DNA from: Phreatobacter stygius
GTDB lineage: Bacteria; Pseudomonadota; Alphaproteobacteria; Rhizobiales; Phreatobacteraceae
Direction: 5' to 3'
Assembly (NCBI RefSeq): GCF_005144885.1
Contig: NZ_CP039690.1
Span: 620,001 to 684,000, forward strand
DNA length: 64,000 nucleotides
Both the position numbers and the translations under genes were made by a program. Below the pieces are notes generated by a model. It was not told where the DNA came from. It was given only the letters and a program-made list of their open reading frames with translations, and ran no database searches. Shown in pieces: positions 1 to 10,822 of the stretch; the first letter of the stretch is position 1; every line of letters starts with the position of its first letter.

Positions 1-64
1 CGATGTCGTCGAGAAGCGCCGGATCAATGTCTGCCGCCTCGGCCGCTATACGCTGAACGAGTGA
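1..64 (+). CDS. 3' end of an unidentified gene (partial)
   Basis: The reading frame that starts at base 2 stays open for 20 codons and ends at TGA 62-64. The visible C-terminus ends in GRYTLNE. The next gene begins within or just after this stop codon (GTGA overlap or ATG at 70), which suggests a shared transcript. Too little protein is present to name a family. Confidence 0.5.
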   Translation, partial: DVVEKRRINVCRLGRYTLNE

Positions 65-69
65 CGCGG

Positions 70-390
70 ATGAGCGCGGCGATGTCGCCGAGCTCCCATG
101 AACACCCCGGCCAACCGCCGACGACCGGCGGTCGGCGCACCTTGCCATTATGGGCCCATCTGACGCCGCTTGCGGTCGGCCTGGCGATCTTCGCCATTGG
201 CTTCATCTGGTTCGATCCGCTCTGGCCGGCGCAGGACATGCCGCCGGATGTCGCCTTGCGCTACCGGCGCGCGGTGCAGCGCTCCGGCGAAATCTATGCG
301 GTGGCGCGCTGGACCGCGCTCGCCGGGCTGATCTGGTTCGCCGGCATGGCGCTCTGGCGCCTGCGGCCCACGGGCAAGGCGACACGTTAG
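70..390 (+). CDS. Small hypothetical membrane protein
   Basis: A protein of about 106 residues with a Pro/Gly-rich N-terminus and two hydrophobic segments, one near residues 30-50 (beginning LWAHLTPLAVGLAIF) and one near 80-97 (WTALAGLIWFAGMALW). It is therefore probably a small inner-membrane protein with both ends on the same side. I recognise no family. The start is uncertain: GTG at 61 overlaps the upstream stop as GTGA, while ATG at 70 has a short GAG-type ribosome site. It converges on the methyltransferase gene with only 15 bases between the stops. Confidence 0.55.
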   Translation: MSAAMSPSSHEHPGQPPTTGGRRTLPLWAHLTPLAVGLAIFAIGFIWFDPLWPAQDMPPDVALRYRRAVQRSGEIYAVARWTALAGLIWFAGMALWRLRPTGKATR

Positions 391-405
391 GCTGCGTCGG
401 GCCGT

Positions 406-1176
406 TCAGCTCAACCCCGCGCCGCCACGCAGCACCGCTTCGGCCTCCGCCGATGGCTGGCCGTCGCGATCGGCCAGCACCAGGCCGGGCAGGATCTGCA
501 CCGGCGCCCGCGACCCCTTGATGCCGGTGACCAGCAGGCGGCCGGCCGCCATATCGGGTTTCGGGTGCACCGGGCGCAAGGTGACGCCGCCGAACCGGCC
601 GGCCATGGCGGCGAGCAGGGCTTCCGGCTGGTCGGCCCGGTGGATCATGGTCAGCGTGCCGCCTGGCCTGAGCACCGCCACGGACGTGCGCAGGAAGGCG
701 GCCAGCAGCCCCTCCTCGGCCTGGTGCGCCAGGCGTTTCGGCACGGACGGCGAGCCGCGGTGGCGCAGCGCGTCATGAAAGGGCGGATTGGTCATCACGC
801 AGTCGATCTGGCCGAGCAGCAGGCCAGCCCGCTCGCGCATGGCACCACGTGCCCGGGCGTCGGCGACGATCACCCGGGTCCGGTTGGTCAGCCCATTGGC
901 GGCGGCATTGCGTTCGGCCAGCGCCGCGAGTTCCGGGTCGATCTCGACCAGCGTCAGGAAGCCGACCGCGACGCGGCTGGCGAGACACAGGGCGGCCGTG
1001 CCGACGCCGGCGCCCAGATCCAGCACCCGGTCGCCCGCCACCGCCGGAACGGCGGCGGCCAGCAGCACGGCGTCGTGGCCGGCGCGGTGGCCGCGCTGCG
1101 GCTGGATCAGCCGCACCTTGCCGCCGAGCACCGTATCGGTGGTCAGGTCCGCTTGCGCCGTGATCGGCTGCTCCAA
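406..1176 (-). CDS. TrmN6-like tRNA1(Val) (adenine37-N6)-methyltransferase
   Basis: A class I SAM-dependent methyltransferase of about 256 residues. The SAM-binding loop reads VLDLGAGVGT near residues 52-60 and the N6-adenine/amine catalytic motif NPPF lies near residue 130. The N-terminal stretch LGGKVRLIQPQRGHRAG is characteristic of the TrmN6/YfiC family, which modifies A37 of tRNA1(Val). The open frame extends to a TTG at 1266, but TTG at 1176 is preferred because it is preceded by GGGAG at good spacing and gives the usual family length. Another nucleobase or protein amine as substrate cannot be excluded. Confidence 0.75.
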   Translation of the reverse strand: MEQPITAQADLTTDTVLGGKVRLIQPQRGHRAGHDAVLLAAAVPAVAGDRVLDLGAGVGTAALCLASRVAVGFLTLVEIDPELAALAERNAAANGLTNRTRVIVADARARGAMRERAGLLLGQIDCVMTNPPFHDALRHRGSPSVPKRLAHQAEEGLLAAFLRTSVAVLRPGGTLTMIHRADQPEALLAAMAGRFGGVTLRPVHPKPDMAAGRLLVTGIKGSRAPVQILPGLVLADRDGQPSAEAEAVLRGGAGLS

Positions 1177-1288
1177 TCGCTTGGCTCCCGATGGTGTGTT
1201 TGAGAGCCCATAGGTGGCACGGAATCGGCCCTGCGCCCATCCGTGGCCTGCTTCAATTTTAGTCAATCGGCCCCGCCCGGCCCGCGCG

Positions 1289-1519
1289 TCAGGCCCGGAT
1301 CGGCCGCAACTCGTCGCCGAAGCCGGCCTCCTCGATCAGCCGGCGCGCCCGCGCCGCGACATCATCGGGCACCAGGATTCGCATCGGAAAGGCGCTAATC
1401 CGCGCTTCAATCGCGGAAATATGCCTGTCGGCCACGAAGAAGGAGATGCCGGCGCTATTGAACAGAACCTCGATGGCCGTGACCAGAACCGGGTCCGGCG
1501 TGCGGATGATCTCTTCCAC
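1289..1519 (-). CDS. DUF2007 domain protein (putative signal-transducing protein)
   Basis: A protein of 76 residues starting MEEIIRTPDPVLVTAIEVLF and ending ELRPIRA, matching the small DUF2007 family found next to polyprenyl synthetase genes in Rhizobiales. The GTG start at 1519 is chosen because it is preceded by GGAGGT five bases upstream. The frame is open further upstream, but that extension would run into the divergent ispB-like gene. The function is unknown; the family is often described as a small regulatory or metal-associated domain. It is divergent from the polyprenyl synthase gene with 85 bases between the starts. Confidence 0.7.
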   Translation of the reverse strand: MEEIIRTPDPVLVTAIEVLFNSAGISFFVADRHISAIEARISAFPMRILVPDDVAARARRLIEEAGFGDELRPIRA

Positions 1520-1567
1520 GTTACCTCCATACCCGGCAGGTGCGACTTTTCGTGAAGCCGGAACGAC

Positions 1568-1596
1568 TTGAGATGGTAGCACCTTCTTTCTATGGT
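1568..1596 (+). promoter_or_regulatory. Possible sigma70-type promoter of the polyprenyl synthase gene
   Basis: TTGAGA at 1568-1573 and TATGGT at 1591-1596 are separated by 17 bases. A start site about 7 bases downstream would fall almost on the ATG at 1605, and no Shine-Dalgarno sequence precedes that ATG, so the transcript could be leaderless. This rests on hexamer matching only. Confidence 0.25.
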
Positions 1597-1604
1597 CCGG
1601 CGAA

Positions 1605-2636
1605 ATGCAATCGAACCCGGAGCAAGGCGTGGCAGTCGTCGTCCCCTTCGAGAAGGTCAATGCCTCCATCGACACCATGGTCCGCGCGACCAAGGCCGAT
1701 ATGGAGCGGGTGAACGCGATGATCCTGTCGCGCACCGGATCCGAAGTGACCATGATTCCGGAAGTGGCGAACCACCTGATCTCGTCCGGCGGCAAGCGCC
1801 TCAGGCCGATGCTGACACTCGCGACGGCCGCCCTCTCCGGCTATCGCGGCGACGGCCATATCCGGCTCGCCGCCGCCGTCGAGTTCATGCATACCGCAAC
1901 CCTCTTGCATGACGACGTGGTCGACGAGAGCGACATGCGCCGCGGCAAGCCGGCCGCCCGCATGGTCTGGGGCAACGAGGCATCCGTGCTGGTCGGCGAC
2001 TTCCTGCTCGGCCAGGCCTTCAAGATGATGGTCGAAGTCGGCTCGCTGCGCGCCCTCGACATCCTGTCGACAGCAGCCGCCGTCATTGCCGAGGGTGAGG
2101 TGATGCAGCTCGCCGCGGCCAAGAACACCGCCACCACCGAGGATGAGTATCTCGCCGTGATCAGCGGCAAGACCGCCGAACTGTTCGCCGCCGCCTGCGA
2201 GGTTGGCCCTGTCATCGCCGAGCGGCCCAAGGCCGAACAGGCCGCGGCGCGCGCCTATGGTATGAATCTCGGCATCGCTTTCCAGCTCGTCGACGATGCG
2301 CTCGATTATGGCGGCAAGGCCCAGAAGCTCGGCAAGAATGTCGGCGACGACTTCCGCGAGGGCAAGATCACCTTGCCGGTGGTGCTGGCCTTCCGCCGCG
2401 GCCCGGAGGAGGAACGCGCCTTCTGGAAGCGCACCCTGGTCGAGGGCCAGATCGCCGAGGGCGATCTCGACACCGCCATTGGCCTGATGACCAAGCACGG
2501 TGCCCTGGCCGACACGGTGGAGCGCGCCCGCCACTATGGCGACAAGGCCAATGATGCGCTGGCCCTGTTTCCCGACGGTACCATGAAACACGCCCTGATG
2601 GAGGCGGTCGCCTTCTGCATCGCCCGGGCCCATTGA
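1605..2636 (+). CDS. ispB: Polyprenyl diphosphate synthase (octaprenyl/decaprenyl type)
   Basis: A protein of 343 residues of the long-chain trans-isoprenyl diphosphate synthase family, which condenses isopentenyl diphosphate units to make the ubiquinone side chain. The first aspartate-rich motif DDVVD is at residues 103-107, preceded by the GGKRLRPML motif at 62-70. The second motif, [10 protein letters not shown], lies near residue 227. These bind the Mg-diphosphate substrates. The queC-like gene starts 2 bases after the TGA, so the two are probably co-transcribed. The chain length (C40 or C50) cannot be read from sequence alone; in this order decaprenyl (UQ-10) is usual. Confidence 0.9.
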   Translation: MQSNPEQGVAVVVPFEKVNASIDTMVRATKADMERVNAMILSRTGSEVTMIPEVANHLISSGGKRLRPMLTLATAALSGYRGDGHIRLAAAVEFMHTATLLHDDVVDESDMRRGKPAARMVWGNEASVLVGDFLLGQAFKMMVEVGSLRALDILSTAAAVIAEGEVMQLAAAKNTATTEDEYLAVISGKTAELFAAACEVGPVIAERPKAEQAAARAYGMNLGIAFQLVDDALDYGGKAQKLGKNVGDDFREGKITLPVVLAFRRGPEEERAFWKRTLVEGQIAEGDLDTAIGLMTKHGALADTVERARHYGDKANDALALFPDGTMKHALMEAVAFCIARAH

Positions 2637-2638
2637 GC

Positions 2639-3376
2639 ATGGCCGATATCGAGAGCGAGCAGGCCGCCGCCGCTGCCGGCTCCGGCGCGCTGGTGCTGTT
2701 TTCCGGCGGCCAGGATTCGTCGACCTGTCTCGCCTGGGCGCTCGAGCGCTTCGGCACGGTCGAGACGCTCGGCTTCGACTATGGCCAGCGCCACCGGGTC
2801 GAGCTCGAATGCCGCGACGCGCTGCGCCAGGGCCTCACGGATCTCAACGCCGGCTGGGCCGCCCGCCTCGGCCCGGACCACACCGTCAACCTCGCGGCGC
2901 TGGGCGAGATCTCCAACACCGCGCTGACCCGCGACGTCGCCATCGCAATGAGCGAAGGCGGGCTGCCCAACACTTTCGTGCCCGGCCGCAACCTGATCTT
3001 CCTGACCTTCGCCGCGACGCTGGCCTATCGGCGCGGCCTGAAACACATCGTCGCCGGCATGTGCGAGACCGACTATTCCGGTTATCCCGACTGCCGCGAC
3101 GATACGATCAAGGCGCTGCAGGTGGCGCTCAATCTCGGCATGGACAGACGTTTCGTGCTGCATACGCCGCTGATGTGGATCGACAAGGCCGAGACCTGGG
3201 CCCTGACCGCCAGGCTCGGCGGCGAGCCGCTCGTCGCGCTGATCCGCGAGCAGTCGCATTCCTGCTATCTCGGCGACCGCAGCCACCATCACGAATGGGG
3301 TTTCGGCTGCGGCACCTGCCCGGCCTGCCAGCTGCGCGCCGAAGGTTATCGCCGCTTTGTCGCGGCGGCGGTGTGA
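2639..3376 (+). CDS. queC: 7-cyano-7-deazaguanine synthase QueC
   Basis: A protein of 245 residues that converts 7-carboxy-7-deazaguanine to preQ0 using ATP and ammonia, in the queuosine tRNA-modification pathway. The PP-loop ATPase motif SGGQDSS is at residues 22-28, and the C-terminal zinc-binding cysteines appear in FGCGTCPAC near residues 221-230. ATG at 2639 is preferred to the TTG at 2633, which overlaps the upstream stop. It follows ispB by two bases, implying translational coupling. Downstream lies a repeat-bearing convergent junction with ispE. Confidence 0.93.
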   Translation: MADIESEQAAAAAGSGALVLFSGGQDSSTCLAWALERFGTVETLGFDYGQRHRVELECRDALRQGLTDLNAGWAARLGPDHTVNLAALGEISNTALTRDVAIAMSEGGLPNTFVPGRNLIFLTFAATLAYRRGLKHIVAGMCETDYSGYPDCRDDTIKALQVALNLGMDRRFVLHTPLMWIDKAETWALTARLGGEPLVALIREQSHSCYLGDRSHHHEWGFGCGTCPACQLRAEGYRRFVAAAV

Positions 3377-3440
3377 AGGGGCGGTTGTCTGGAATTGGTG
3401 CGGGTGAGAAACCAAGCCTGATCTTGCGCGCGAACCCCCG

Positions 3441-3720
3441 ACCCCACCTCGCCCCGACGGGGCTACCGGGTTCACGCATCTCGACAATCCGTGTCGTGTC
3501 TTGGCGCGGCGTTCCTCGCTTCGTCATGGCCGTGCTTGTCACGGCCATCCACGTCTTCCGCGACCAAGGCAATGCGTGGATGGCTGGCACAACGCCGGCC
3601 ATGACGAAAAAGGGTGGCGCGCGCTATCCGTGGTTCTCGTGCGAAGCCTTGAAAGGCGGCGAATTCAGGCTTCCTTTGAGAAATGTGTGAATCCGCCAGC
3701 CCGCCGGGAAGAGGTGAAGG
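3441..3720. repeat. Family I composite palindromic repeat, copy A
   Basis: This fills most of the 440-base gap between the convergent queC and ispE genes. It is a roughly 280-base element that recurs at 7790-8054 (same orientation) and 20045-20320 (opposite orientation). The core contains nested inverted repeats, such as TCATGGCCGTGCTTGTCACGG and GGATGGCTGGC...GCCGGCCATGACGA. The outer arms resemble CACCTCGCCCC and GGGAAGAGGTGAAG. Short open frames in it (SLRHGRACHGHPRL) recur in all copies and are not credible proteins. Confidence 0.8.
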
Positions 3721-3816
3721 TGGTGGTTCTCGTGCCAGAGCTTGAGCGAAATGAGAACGGCCGGCCACGGTGCAAATTGCTCTGCCAGCCCCCATTGCCG
3801 TCCCGCAACGGCCACC

Positions 3817-4710
3817 TCAGCCGAGCATGGTCGGCTTGACCCACCAGCCGGGCTCTCGCGCCTTGATCGCCTTGGCCGCAGCCGCCGCTGCCCGGCAGGT
3901 ATCGTAGAGCCCGAAGACGGTCGCGCCCGAGCCGGACATGCGCGCCAGGCGGCAGCCATCGGTGTCTCCCAGATGCCTCAGCGCCGTTCCGATCACCGGC
4001 GCCAGCGCCAGAGCTGGCGGCTGCAGGTCGTTGCGCGCCGCCTGGAGCACGGCGAGAAGCCCGGCGCGGCCGGCCCGCGGCTGGCCCTCCTCACCTTGTT
4101 CCAGCGCCGCGGCCGGATCGGCCTGCCCTTCCAGGCCCGGCGCGAGACCAAGCTGCGCGAACACCTGGGGCGTCGGCACCGCGACTCCCGGATTGACCAG
4201 CAAGGCCGGCAGGCGCGGCAGGGGCAGCACCGGCCCGAGCTCGGCCCCGGTTCCGCGCATCATCCGCGCCTTGCCGGCAAGGCAGACCGGCACATCGGAA
4301 CCGGTGAGGCTTGCCGCGTCCTGGAGCCTTCGATCATCGAGCCCGAGCGCCGCGACCCGCGCCAGGACGCGCAGGGCGGCTGCCGCATCCGAGGATCCGC
4401 CGCCGAGGCCGGCTGCCACCGGCAGCCGCTTGACCAGGGTGAAGGCGCCGCCCGGCAGCCAGGGCACGCGCGCCGCCAGGAGCCGTGCTGCCTTCAGGAT
4501 GAGATTGTCGCCGACCGGTCCGGCATCGGCCGACATGCGGCCCCTCGCCTCGAGCGAATAACCCGCGCCGCCGGGCGCGAAGCGAACCTCGTCGCCGGTC
4601 CGGGCGAAGACCACCAGGCTTTCGAGGTCGTGAAAGCCGTCGGCGCGCCGACGCCGCACGGCGAGCGTCAGGTTCACCTTGGCGGGAGCGTGATCGACGA
4701 AGGCCATCAC
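3817..4710 (-). CDS. ispE: 4-diphosphocytidyl-2-C-methyl-D-erythritol kinase IspE
   Basis: A GHMP kinase of 297 residues that phosphorylates CDP-methylerythritol in the MEP isoprenoid pathway. The substrate motif APAKVNLTLAV is near residues 9-19, and the ATP-binding glycine-rich motif PVAAGLGGGSSDAAAALR spans about 97-115. The C-terminal ARMSGSGATVFGLYD matches the third GHMP motif. The start is MMAFVDHAPAKVN; the first or second Met could be used. It lies 90 bases downstream of the TPR gene, with a terminator-like hairpin between them. The window therefore holds both an early (ispE) and a late (ispB) isoprenoid step. Confidence 0.93.
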   Translation of the reverse strand: MMAFVDHAPAKVNLTLAVRRRRADGFHDLESLVVFARTGDEVRFAPGGAGYSLEARGRMSADAGPVGDNLILKAARLLAARVPWLPGGAFTLVKRLPVAAGLGGGSSDAAAALRVLARVAALGLDDRRLQDAASLTGSDVPVCLAGKARMMRGTGAELGPVLPLPRLPALLVNPGVAVPTPQVFAQLGLAPGLEGQADPAAALEQGEEGQPRAGRAGLLAVLQAARNDLQPPALALAPVIGTALRHLGDTDGCRLARMSGSGATVFGLYDTCRAAAAAAKAIKAREPGWWVKPTMLG

Positions 4711-4742
4711 GGGCAGAGGATCACGGGTCCAGGATCACGAGG

Positions 4743-4773
4743 GAAAACCGGCGCGCCGGCCGGTCCGGCGCGC
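4743..4773 (-). terminator. Hairpin terminator between the TPR gene and ispE
   Basis: GCGCGCCGG at 4751-4759 pairs perfectly with CCGGCGCGC at 4765-4773 around a 5-base loop. Read on the minus strand it is followed by CCGGTTTTCCC. This looks like a weak intrinsic terminator or attenuating hairpin after the TPR gene. Confidence 0.45.
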
Positions 4774-4800
4774 GGTCCGGATCGGCCGGCAGGCCGGCAA

Positions 4801-6594
4801 TCAGTTCGGCGCGGTCTGCGTCTGCGCCGCCTGGCCGGTGGTCCGGCCGGCGGGGCTCGCATCGTCGCGCAGGCCGTTGGCGATCTTGTTGAGGATACGC
4901 GGCAGGTCGTCCGGCTCGGGTTTCAGGTCGCGGGCATGGTTCCACTGGAAATAGGCCTCGACCTGCCGGCCGACGCGCCAATAGGCATCGCCCAGATGGT
5001 CGTTGACGACGGGATCCTCGGGCTTCAGCTCGATGGCGCGTTCGAGTTCGGTCACCGCGTCGTCGAAACGGCCCATGCGGTAATAAGCCCAGCCCAGGCT
5101 GTCGACGATATAACCGTCCTCCGGCGTCAATTCGACGGCGCGCCGAACCAGGCGAAGCCCTTCGTCGAGATTGATGCCCTGGTCGACCCAGGAATAGCCG
5201 AGATAGTTGAGCACCTGGGCGCGGCCGCGGGCATTGCCCTCGGGCACCAGCTCCATCGCCCGCTTCAGATCGACCTCGGCTTTCGCCCATTGCTGCGAAC
5301 GCTCGTAGGAAATGCCGCGGAAATAGAAATAGACCCAGTGCTGGCGGTCGGGATTGGGGATCAGCGCGATCGCCTTGGTATAGACTTCCGCCGCTTCGGC
5401 GAAGATCTTGCGCGAGCGCAGGATGTTGCCGAGCGCCTGCAGCGCCTCCAGGTCGTTCGGTTTCTTGGCGATCAGGTCCTGCAGCACCTTGCGGGCATCG
5501 TCGGTCTTGTCGAGCAGGTCGAGGTTGAGCGCGCGCTGGATCTGGGCATTGCGATAGAGCGGCGACGACTGGGGCATGTCGTCATAGACGCCGATCGCCC
5601 GCTGCGGCAGCTTGAGGAATTCATAGAGATCGGCGAGCGACAGGATCGCCAGTTCGTGCTCGGGATCGAGCCAGCGAGCGAGCTGCAGATAGATCAGCGC
5701 CAGGTCTTCGCCGCCCTGGCGCGACAGCGCCGAGCCGAGGCCATAGAGCACTTCGGCCGAACCGCTCTGGGCATTGCGCACCAGCGGCGGCAGGGTATGG
5801 GCCTCGCGCAGCCGGCGCTGGGCGTCCTCGATCATCGGATGGTTCGGCACGACCTTGTCGAAAGCCGAATAGACCTGGCGGGCCTCGTCGAGATTGCGCG
5901 CCCTGGACGCCCAGCGGCCATAGGCGTCGACGATGCGCAGGATGGTCGGATCCTGCTTATAGGCCTCTTCGAGCCGGCGGCCGGCATCGGCCCTGCGGCC
6001 CGCGGCATCAAAGATCAGGCCGGCGTGGAACTGCTTGAACAGCTGGAACCAGTCGGCGCCGGTCAGCCGGTCGACGGCCGCGACACCGGCCGGCGCATCG
6101 CCGGACCCCAGAAAGGTCCAGCCGGTCAGCAGCGCCGAGGTCAGGTCGGCATTGGCGCGCGGCGCGGCGCTCAGATGCGAGCGGGCGGTCTGGAACTGCC
6201 GGGTCTTGATCGAGCGCACGGCCAAGGCCAGGCGCGCCAGCCGATGCTGGCGGTCGACCTGGATCAGCCGGTCGGCCAGCGGCATCGCCTCCTCGACATT
6301 GCCGTCGGCCAGCGTGGTGACGAAGGCCCGTTCGAGAATCTCGTTGTTGCGCGGATCCTGGCGCAGCGCGGCGCGCCAATAGACCGACGCGGCCGAGGTG
6401 TCGCGCACGGTTGCCGCCAGCCGGGCGGCCAGCACATTGCCATAGACCGAAACGCGCAGGGCCTCGCGGAACGCCGGCGTCGGACCCAGCGGCAGGACAA
6501 CATTCGGCGCGCTGCGCGCCTCGCCGACCGATGCGGAAACCGCAGCCACGCCCGCGGCGAGCACGAGCGCTCGAAACAGAGTTCTCAAGGTCAC
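4801..6594 (-). CDS. Secreted tetratricopeptide-repeat (TPR) protein
   Basis: A protein of about 597 residues. From the GTG at 6594 it starts with a clear signal peptide (TLRTLFRALVLAAGVAAVSA), and the rest is alpha-helical TPR units. The best preserved lie in the C-terminal half, for example LEALQALGNILRSRKIFAEAA and DSLGWAYYRMGRFDDAVTEL. Such proteins scaffold envelope complexes; no catalytic motif is visible. The frame is open upstream to an ATG at 6636 (MPCGPPDRDDERAI), but this would put an acidic stretch ahead of the signal peptide, so GTG 6594 is preferred. The C-terminal tail is rich in Thr, Ala and Gln. Confidence 0.8.
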   Translation of the reverse strand: MTLRTLFRALVLAAGVAAVSASVGEARSAPNVVLPLGPTPAFREALRVSVYGNVLAARLAATVRDTSAASVYWRAALRQDPRNNEILERAFVTTLADGNVEEAMPLADRLIQVDRQHRLARLALAVRSIKTRQFQTARSHLSAAPRANADLTSALLTGWTFLGSGDAPAGVAAVDRLTGADWFQLFKQFHAGLIFDAAGRRADAGRRLEEAYKQDPTILRIVDAYGRWASRARNLDEARQVYSAFDKVVPNHPMIEDAQRRLREAHTLPPLVRNAQSGSAEVLYGLGSALSRQGGEDLALIYLQLARWLDPEHELAILSLADLYEFLKLPQRAIGVYDDMPQSSPLYRNAQIQRALNLDLLDKTDDARKVLQDLIAKKPNDLEALQALGNILRSRKIFAEAAEVYTKAIALIPNPDRQHWVYFYFRGISYERSQQWAKAEVDLKRAMELVPEGNARGRAQVLNYLGYSWVDQGINLDEGLRLVRRAVELTPEDGYIVDSLGWAYYRMGRFDDAVTELERAIELKPEDPVVNDHLGDAYWRVGRQVEAYFQWNHARDLKPEPDDLPRILNKIANGLRDDASPAGRTTGQAAQTQTAPN

Positions 6595-6849
6595 TATCGC
6601 TCTCTCGTCATCCCGATCGGGAGGGCCGCACGGCATACGAAACAGGTCAGCCGGCGCAGCCGTTCATGCAAACCACAATGCCTAGGAAGGCAGTGATCCG
6701 CAAGGCGACCATGGTGCCGGACTGCGGCGATGCCAAGGCAGGACCACCCATCGGCGCCCGAAAACGATACGGTGCTTGAACCCGGCCTTGCGAGCGGTTA
6801 GCACCGCACATCCGCGCTTTCCGGCACGTTTTTTGGGAATATCGACACC

Positions 6850-7776
6850 ATGGCTTCTGGCTCGCCTTCGCCCGCCGACGAGCTCCTGACCGTCCGCGAC
6901 CTGATCCGCTACGCGGTCAGCCGATTCGGCGCCGCCAGGCTCAGCTATGGCCACGGCACGGCGACAGCGCTCGACGAGGCGGCTTTCCTGGTGCTCGAAA
7001 GCCTGTCGCTGCCGATCGACGACCTCGGTCCCTGGCTCGACGCCCGCCTGACGCTGGCCGAACGGCTGAAATTGGTGGATCTGTTCGAAACCCGCATCAC
7101 CACGCGCAAGCCCGCGCCCTATCTGGTCGGCAAGGCCTATATCCAGGGCATCGGCTTCCGGGTCGACGAGCGGGTGATCATCCCGCGCTCCTATCTCGGC
7201 GAACTGATCGTCACCGGCACCCTTGGCCCCGAAGGCCTGGGCCTGATCGCCGACCCCTATCAGGTCGAGACCGTGCTGGACCTGTGCACCGGCTCGGGCT
7301 GCCTGGCGATCCTGGCGGCGATGACCTTTCCGGCCGCCGCGGTCGATGCCGTCGACCTCTCGGCCGATGCGCTCGAGGTCGCCAAGCTCAATGTCGCCGA
7401 TCACCAGGCCGGCGATCACGTGAAATTGCACCAGGGCGACCTGTTCGGCCCGCTCGCCGGCCGCCGCTACGACCTGATCATCACCAATCCGCCCTATGTC
7501 GCGGCGGCGGAAGTCGCCGCCTTCCCGCCGGAATATGCGAGCGAACCGGTGCTGGCCCATATTGGCGGCGCCGACGGGCTCGACATCGTCAGGCGCATCC
7601 TCGCCGAGGCCGGCACCTATCTGACCGCCGGCGGCGGCCTGTTGTGCGAGATCGGCACCGGCCGCGACATCCTGGAGGCCGAATTCCCGTATTTGCCCTT
7701 CCTGTGGATCGATACGGCGGAGAGCGAAGGCGAGGTGTTCTGGCTCAGCGCCGAAAGCCTCGCGCGGCGGGGGTAG
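6850..7776 (+). CDS. prmB: Ribosomal protein L3 N5-glutamine methyltransferase PrmB
   Basis: A protein of 308 residues with an N-terminal helical domain (LTVRDLIRYAVSRFG) followed by a class I SAM methyltransferase fold. Motif I is DLCTGSGCLAIL near residue 141 and the glutamine-methyltransferase motif NPPY is at 213-216. The YLVGKAYIQGIGFRVDERVIIPRS segment is typical of PrmB rather than PrmC. PrmB methylates a glutamine of ribosomal protein L3. The start is ATG 6850 after GGGAAT. A 255-base upstream gap to the divergent TPR gene shows no other gene. Confidence 0.88.
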   Translation: MASGSPSPADELLTVRDLIRYAVSRFGAARLSYGHGTATALDEAAFLVLESLSLPIDDLGPWLDARLTLAERLKLVDLFETRITTRKPAPYLVGKAYIQGIGFRVDERVIIPRSYLGELIVTGTLGPEGLGLIADPYQVETVLDLCTGSGCLAILAAMTFPAAAVDAVDLSADALEVAKLNVADHQAGDHVKLHQGDLFGPLAGRRYDLIITNPPYVAAAEVAAFPPEYASEPVLAHIGGADGLDIVRRILAEAGTYLTAGGGLLCEIGTGRDILEAEFPYLPFLWIDTAESEGEVFWLSAESLARRG

Positions 7777-7789
7777 CCGGACCGGATCA

Positions 7790-8054
7790 ACCCTCTCCCG
7801 GAGGGCGACCGGATTCGCACATCTCGACAATCCGTGTCTTGGCGCGGCGTTGCTCGCTTCGTCATGGCCGTGCTTGTCACGGCCATCCACGTCTCCCACG
7901 GTCAAGGCCATGCGTGGATGGCCGGCACAAGGCCGGCCATGACGAAAAGGGCGGCGCACGCGCTATCCGTGGTTCTCGTGCGAAGCCTCGAAGGGCGGCG
8001 AATTCAGATCCCTTCGAGAGATGTGCGCACCCGCCAGGCCTCTGGGAGAAGGTC
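7790..8054. repeat. Family I composite palindromic repeat, copy B
   Basis: The second copy of the element at 3441-3720, in the same orientation. It fills the convergent junction between prmB and the GNAT gene almost from stop to stop. It shares the CATCTCGACAATCCGTG start, the TCGTCATGGCCGTGCTTGTC core and the GGCGAATTCAG segment. The outer arms here are CCCTCTCCCGG and CTGGGAGAAGG and are more diverged. Confidence 0.8.
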
Positions 8055-8060
8055 GATCTA

Positions 8061-8570
8061 TCAGCCTTTTCCCTCGGAAATTCGCGCCAGCTTTTCGACC
8101 GCCTCGCCGTCAAGTCGGTAGAAGATCGCCGGCCGGACCGTCATGCCCAGGCGCTCGTAGAAGCGGATGGCGCCTTGATTATGCGGTTCGGCGGTGAGGT
8201 CGATCCGGCCGATGCCGTTGTCGACGGCGAAACGGGCGAGGAAGCGCATCAGGCTCTCGCCGACGCTCAAGCCGCGCGATTCCGGCAGGACGAACAGGTC
8301 TTTCAGGAAAATCAGGCCGTTCAGCCGCCGGCCCGGATGGATCACCGCGAAGGCGGCAAAACCGACCGGCCGGCCGTCATGGCGGGCGAGCGCGAACTGG
8401 GTGCCGAAGCGCCGCTCGCGGTCGATGCGACCGAGGAGATCGGTGACCTCCTCGATCGAATTCGGCGCGAGGTCCGGGTTGTAGTGCCGGTCCATCGCCT
8501 GGTTCAGCAAGGCGATGTCGGCATGGTCTCCCGGACCGGTCAGGCTGATGTCGAGCGCATCACCCGCCAT
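8061..8570 (-). CDS. GNAT family N-acetyltransferase
   Basis: A protein of 169 residues with the GNAT fold. The acetyl-CoA-binding loop is in LPESRGLSVGESLMRFLARFA near residues 98-118 (a variant of Q/RxxGxG/A), followed by the motif B-like LTAEPHNQGAIRFYERLGM. The substrate is unknown. ATG at 8570 is chosen because it follows the ettA stop by 11 bases and gives a normal GNAT length; the frame is open into ettA. It is likely co-transcribed with ettA. Confidence 0.82.
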   Translation of the reverse strand: MAGDALDISLTGPGDHADIALLNQAMDRHYNPDLAPNSIEEVTDLLGRIDRERRFGTQFALARHDGRPVGFAAFAVIHPGRRLNGLIFLKDLFVLPESRGLSVGESLMRFLARFAVDNGIGRIDLTAEPHNQGAIRFYERLGMTVRPAIFYRLDGEAVEKLARISEGKG

Positions 8571-8581
8571 GGGTTGTCTCT

Positions 8582-10234
<1,653 letters not shown>

Positions 10235-10416
10235 GGGGTCTCGCGTCCTGTCGGGCTTTAGCGGTGATAAGGATTTGGGGCGCAGATAACGTCACCACCT
10301 GCCCGGGTGCAAGCCGCACCACCGGAAATTTCCTGACGTGACGTTGCGACAGGATAGGACGACACTGGTTCTCAAGGACGAGCCAACCACGCTTGTCGCC
10401 TCCTGGGAGAACCGCC

Positions 10417-10788
10417 ATGAGCACCTTGCGTGTCGCGGCTTCGGCCGCCTTCATCAGCCTTGCCGCGCTATCCGCCGCCGGCGCCCAGGAGATCGCCGGC
10501 CGCTACCAGGTCCAGGGCGAAAACGCCAATGGCAGCGGCTATTCCGGCACAGCGGAGATTTCCGGCACGGCCGGCGGCAGATGCGCCATCCGCTGGGCAC
10601 TGGTCAACACACCGCCGAGCCAGGGCTTCTGCATGCGCCAGGGTGATGTGTTGGCGGTCGCCTACCAGCTCGGCAATTCGGCCGGCCTGGTCGTCTACCG
10701 CCTCGGCGACAACGGCGTGCTGGACGGCACCTGGACGATCACCGGCACCGAAGGCGTCGGCAAGGAACGGCTCACTCCGATCCGCTGA
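10417..10788 (+). CDS. Secreted hypothetical protein
   Basis: A protein of 123 residues. The N-terminal 24 residues form a signal peptide ([22 protein letters not shown], cleavage before QE). The mature part is rich in Gly, Thr and aromatic residues ([18 protein letters not shown] near the start, GTWTITG near the end), suggesting a small beta-sandwich or barrel. Two cysteines (in GRCAIRW and GFCMRQ) could form a disulfide. The start is ATG 10417 after GGGAGA. The next gene begins 34 bases downstream, so they may form an operon. The function is unknown. Confidence 0.75.
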   Translation: MSTLRVAASAAFISLAALSAAGAQEIAGRYQVQGENANGSGYSGTAEISGTAGGRCAIRWALVNTPPSQGFCMRQGDVLAVAYQLGNSAGLVVYRLGDNGVLDGTWTITGTEGVGKERLTPIR

Positions 10789-10822
10789 GCGACCGACAGA
10801 CGGCAGAACCAGGACAAACAGC

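Noticed and set aside
3501-3839. Small proteins with SLRHGRACHGHPRL-type sequence at 3.5, 7.8 and 20.1 kb
   Set aside because: The similarity comes from the repeated DNA element, appears in several frames and in both orientations, and has no ribosome sites.
3742-6696. A plus-strand open frame of 984 codons opposite ispE and the TPR gene
   Set aside because: It is antisense to two well-supported genes, has no recognisable domain and a composition (many Arg, Gln, His) typical of the complement of GC-rich coding DNA.
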